A stretch of DNA of 64,000 nt. Source: Bacteroidota bacterium. GTDB lineage: Bacteria > Bacteroidota > Bacteroidia > Chitinophagales > Chitinophagaceae. The stretch covers positions 124,001 to 188,000 of the forward strand of contig JAIUNW010000005.1 of NCBI GenBank assembly GCA_020161535.1, read 5' to 3'. A program made the position numbers and the translations under genes. The notes below the pieces were generated by a model, which was given only the letters and a program-made list of their open reading frames with translations, made no database searches and was not told the DNA's origin. This document shows positions 63,739 through 64,000 of the stretch, one piece after another; the first letter of the stretch is position 1, and the number at the start of each line of letters is the position of its first letter.

Positions 63739-64000
63739 TCAGGTTTCCTGCACAAAGCCTTTCTTAACGGCATACATCACTAGCCCGGCCATTGATTTAG
63801 CGCCTGTTTTTGTTTTCAGCTTATCGCGGATGGCTTCAACCGTACGCGGACTGATATCAACAATGTCAGCGATCTCTTTGGTGGTTTTTTCTTCGCACAT
63901 CAGCTTGAGTATGCGCACTTCTTTTTCAGAAAGCTGGGCATCAAGCAAGGCGTCGGGCTCGGTTTTGCGGGTACGCAAACCTGTTAACAGCGCTTTATTG
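63739..64000 (-). CDS. LuxR/NarL-type response regulator, C-terminal part (runs off right edge)
   Basis: The frame stays open to the right window edge (an in-frame TTG at 63978 is not a likely start). The visible 86 residues hold the LuxR-type helix-turn-helix: LSEKEVRILKLMCEEKTTKE, then IADIVDISPRTVEAIRDKLK and TGAKSMAGLVMYAVKKGFV. The receiver domain, if present, lies outside. A DNA-binding regulator next to the giant surface protein gene, both on the minus strand, may control it, but the terminator between them shows separate transcription units. Confidence 0.88.
   Translation of the reverse strand, partial: NKALLTGLRTRKTEPDALLDAQLSEKEVRILKLMCEEKTTKEIADIVDISPRTVEAIRDKLKTKTGAKSMAGLVMYAVKKGFVQET

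Overview
The window looks like a chromosomal segment of a Bacteroidota bacterium, most likely of the Chitinophagaceae or a close relative. The reasons are: promoters of the Bacteroidota type (TTG, about 20 bases, TAnnTTTG); almost no Shine-Dalgarno sequences; four secreted proteins ending in type IX secretion (T9SS) sorting domains; a fused SecD-SecF; a long NusB; an HU-CCDC81 protein; and bacillithiol genes (bshB1, ytxJ). No rRNA, tRNA, CRISPR array, transposase or phage gene was seen. The family-level placement is inference.

Layout. 1-2.2 kb: the end of a polysaccharide export operon (Wza-type lipoprotein, then a Wzz/GumC-type protein cut by the left edge). 2.5-5.9 kb: a large PKD-repeat T9SS protein. 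5.9-7.9 kb: groES-groEL, divergent from nusB, a DUF1573 lipoprotein, yajC and coaE (8.3-10.8 kb). 10.8-11.9 kb: a gene-free repeat block, then an aminotransferase and a DUF4397 lipoprotein on the minus strand. 14.0-17.1 kb: secDF. 17.1-17.8 kb: a second gene-free block. 17.8-22.3 kb: a HesB/IscA protein, a membrane protein, a mutase large subunit, a FAS1 lipoprotein and an M20 amidohydrolase. 22.3-23.5 kb: a third repeat-bounded block holding one unknown secreted protein. 23.5-27.1 kb: glnS, yggS and an acyl-CoA dehydrogenase. 27.2-33.4 kb: a giant deacetylase-like T9SS protein, a GMC dehydrogenase pair and a gene remnant. 33.4-38.5 kb: desaturase, bshB1, DEAD-box helicase, lpdA. 38.6-47.1 kb: M43 protease, glutamine cyclotransferase, methyltransferase, HU-CCDC81 protein, beta-barrel protein and TPR protein. 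47.2-52.8 kb: DoxX, thioesterase, PBP4, CinA, E2 acyltransferase, histidine phosphatase. 52.9-59.6 kb: unknown protein, S9 peptidase, EamA transporter, glycosyltransferase, exonuclease, a 38-residue lipoprotein and ytxJ. 59.6-64 kb: a giant Cys-rich repeat T9SS protein and the end of a LuxR-type regulator.

Most genes are housekeeping or envelope functions: protein folding and export (GroESL, YajC, SecDF), outer-membrane and surface proteins, CoA and 2-oxoacid metabolism (CoaE, E2, E3, acyl-CoA dehydrogenase, mutase) and bacillithiol redox.

The least explained material is between convergent genes. Three such junctions (coaE/aminotransferase, secDF/HesB, M20/glnS) carry 0.7-1.2 kb blocks whose two ends are inverted copies of the same sequence, starting within about 30 bases of both stop codons, with short tandem repeats inside. 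Two of the three blocks share the same arm sequence (GTTTAAGG repeats followed by a GCTGCCGCGTGCGG palindrome). Several other stop codons sit inside short tandem duplications of 17-21 bases. These repeats are the best candidates for an undescribed element family in this window.
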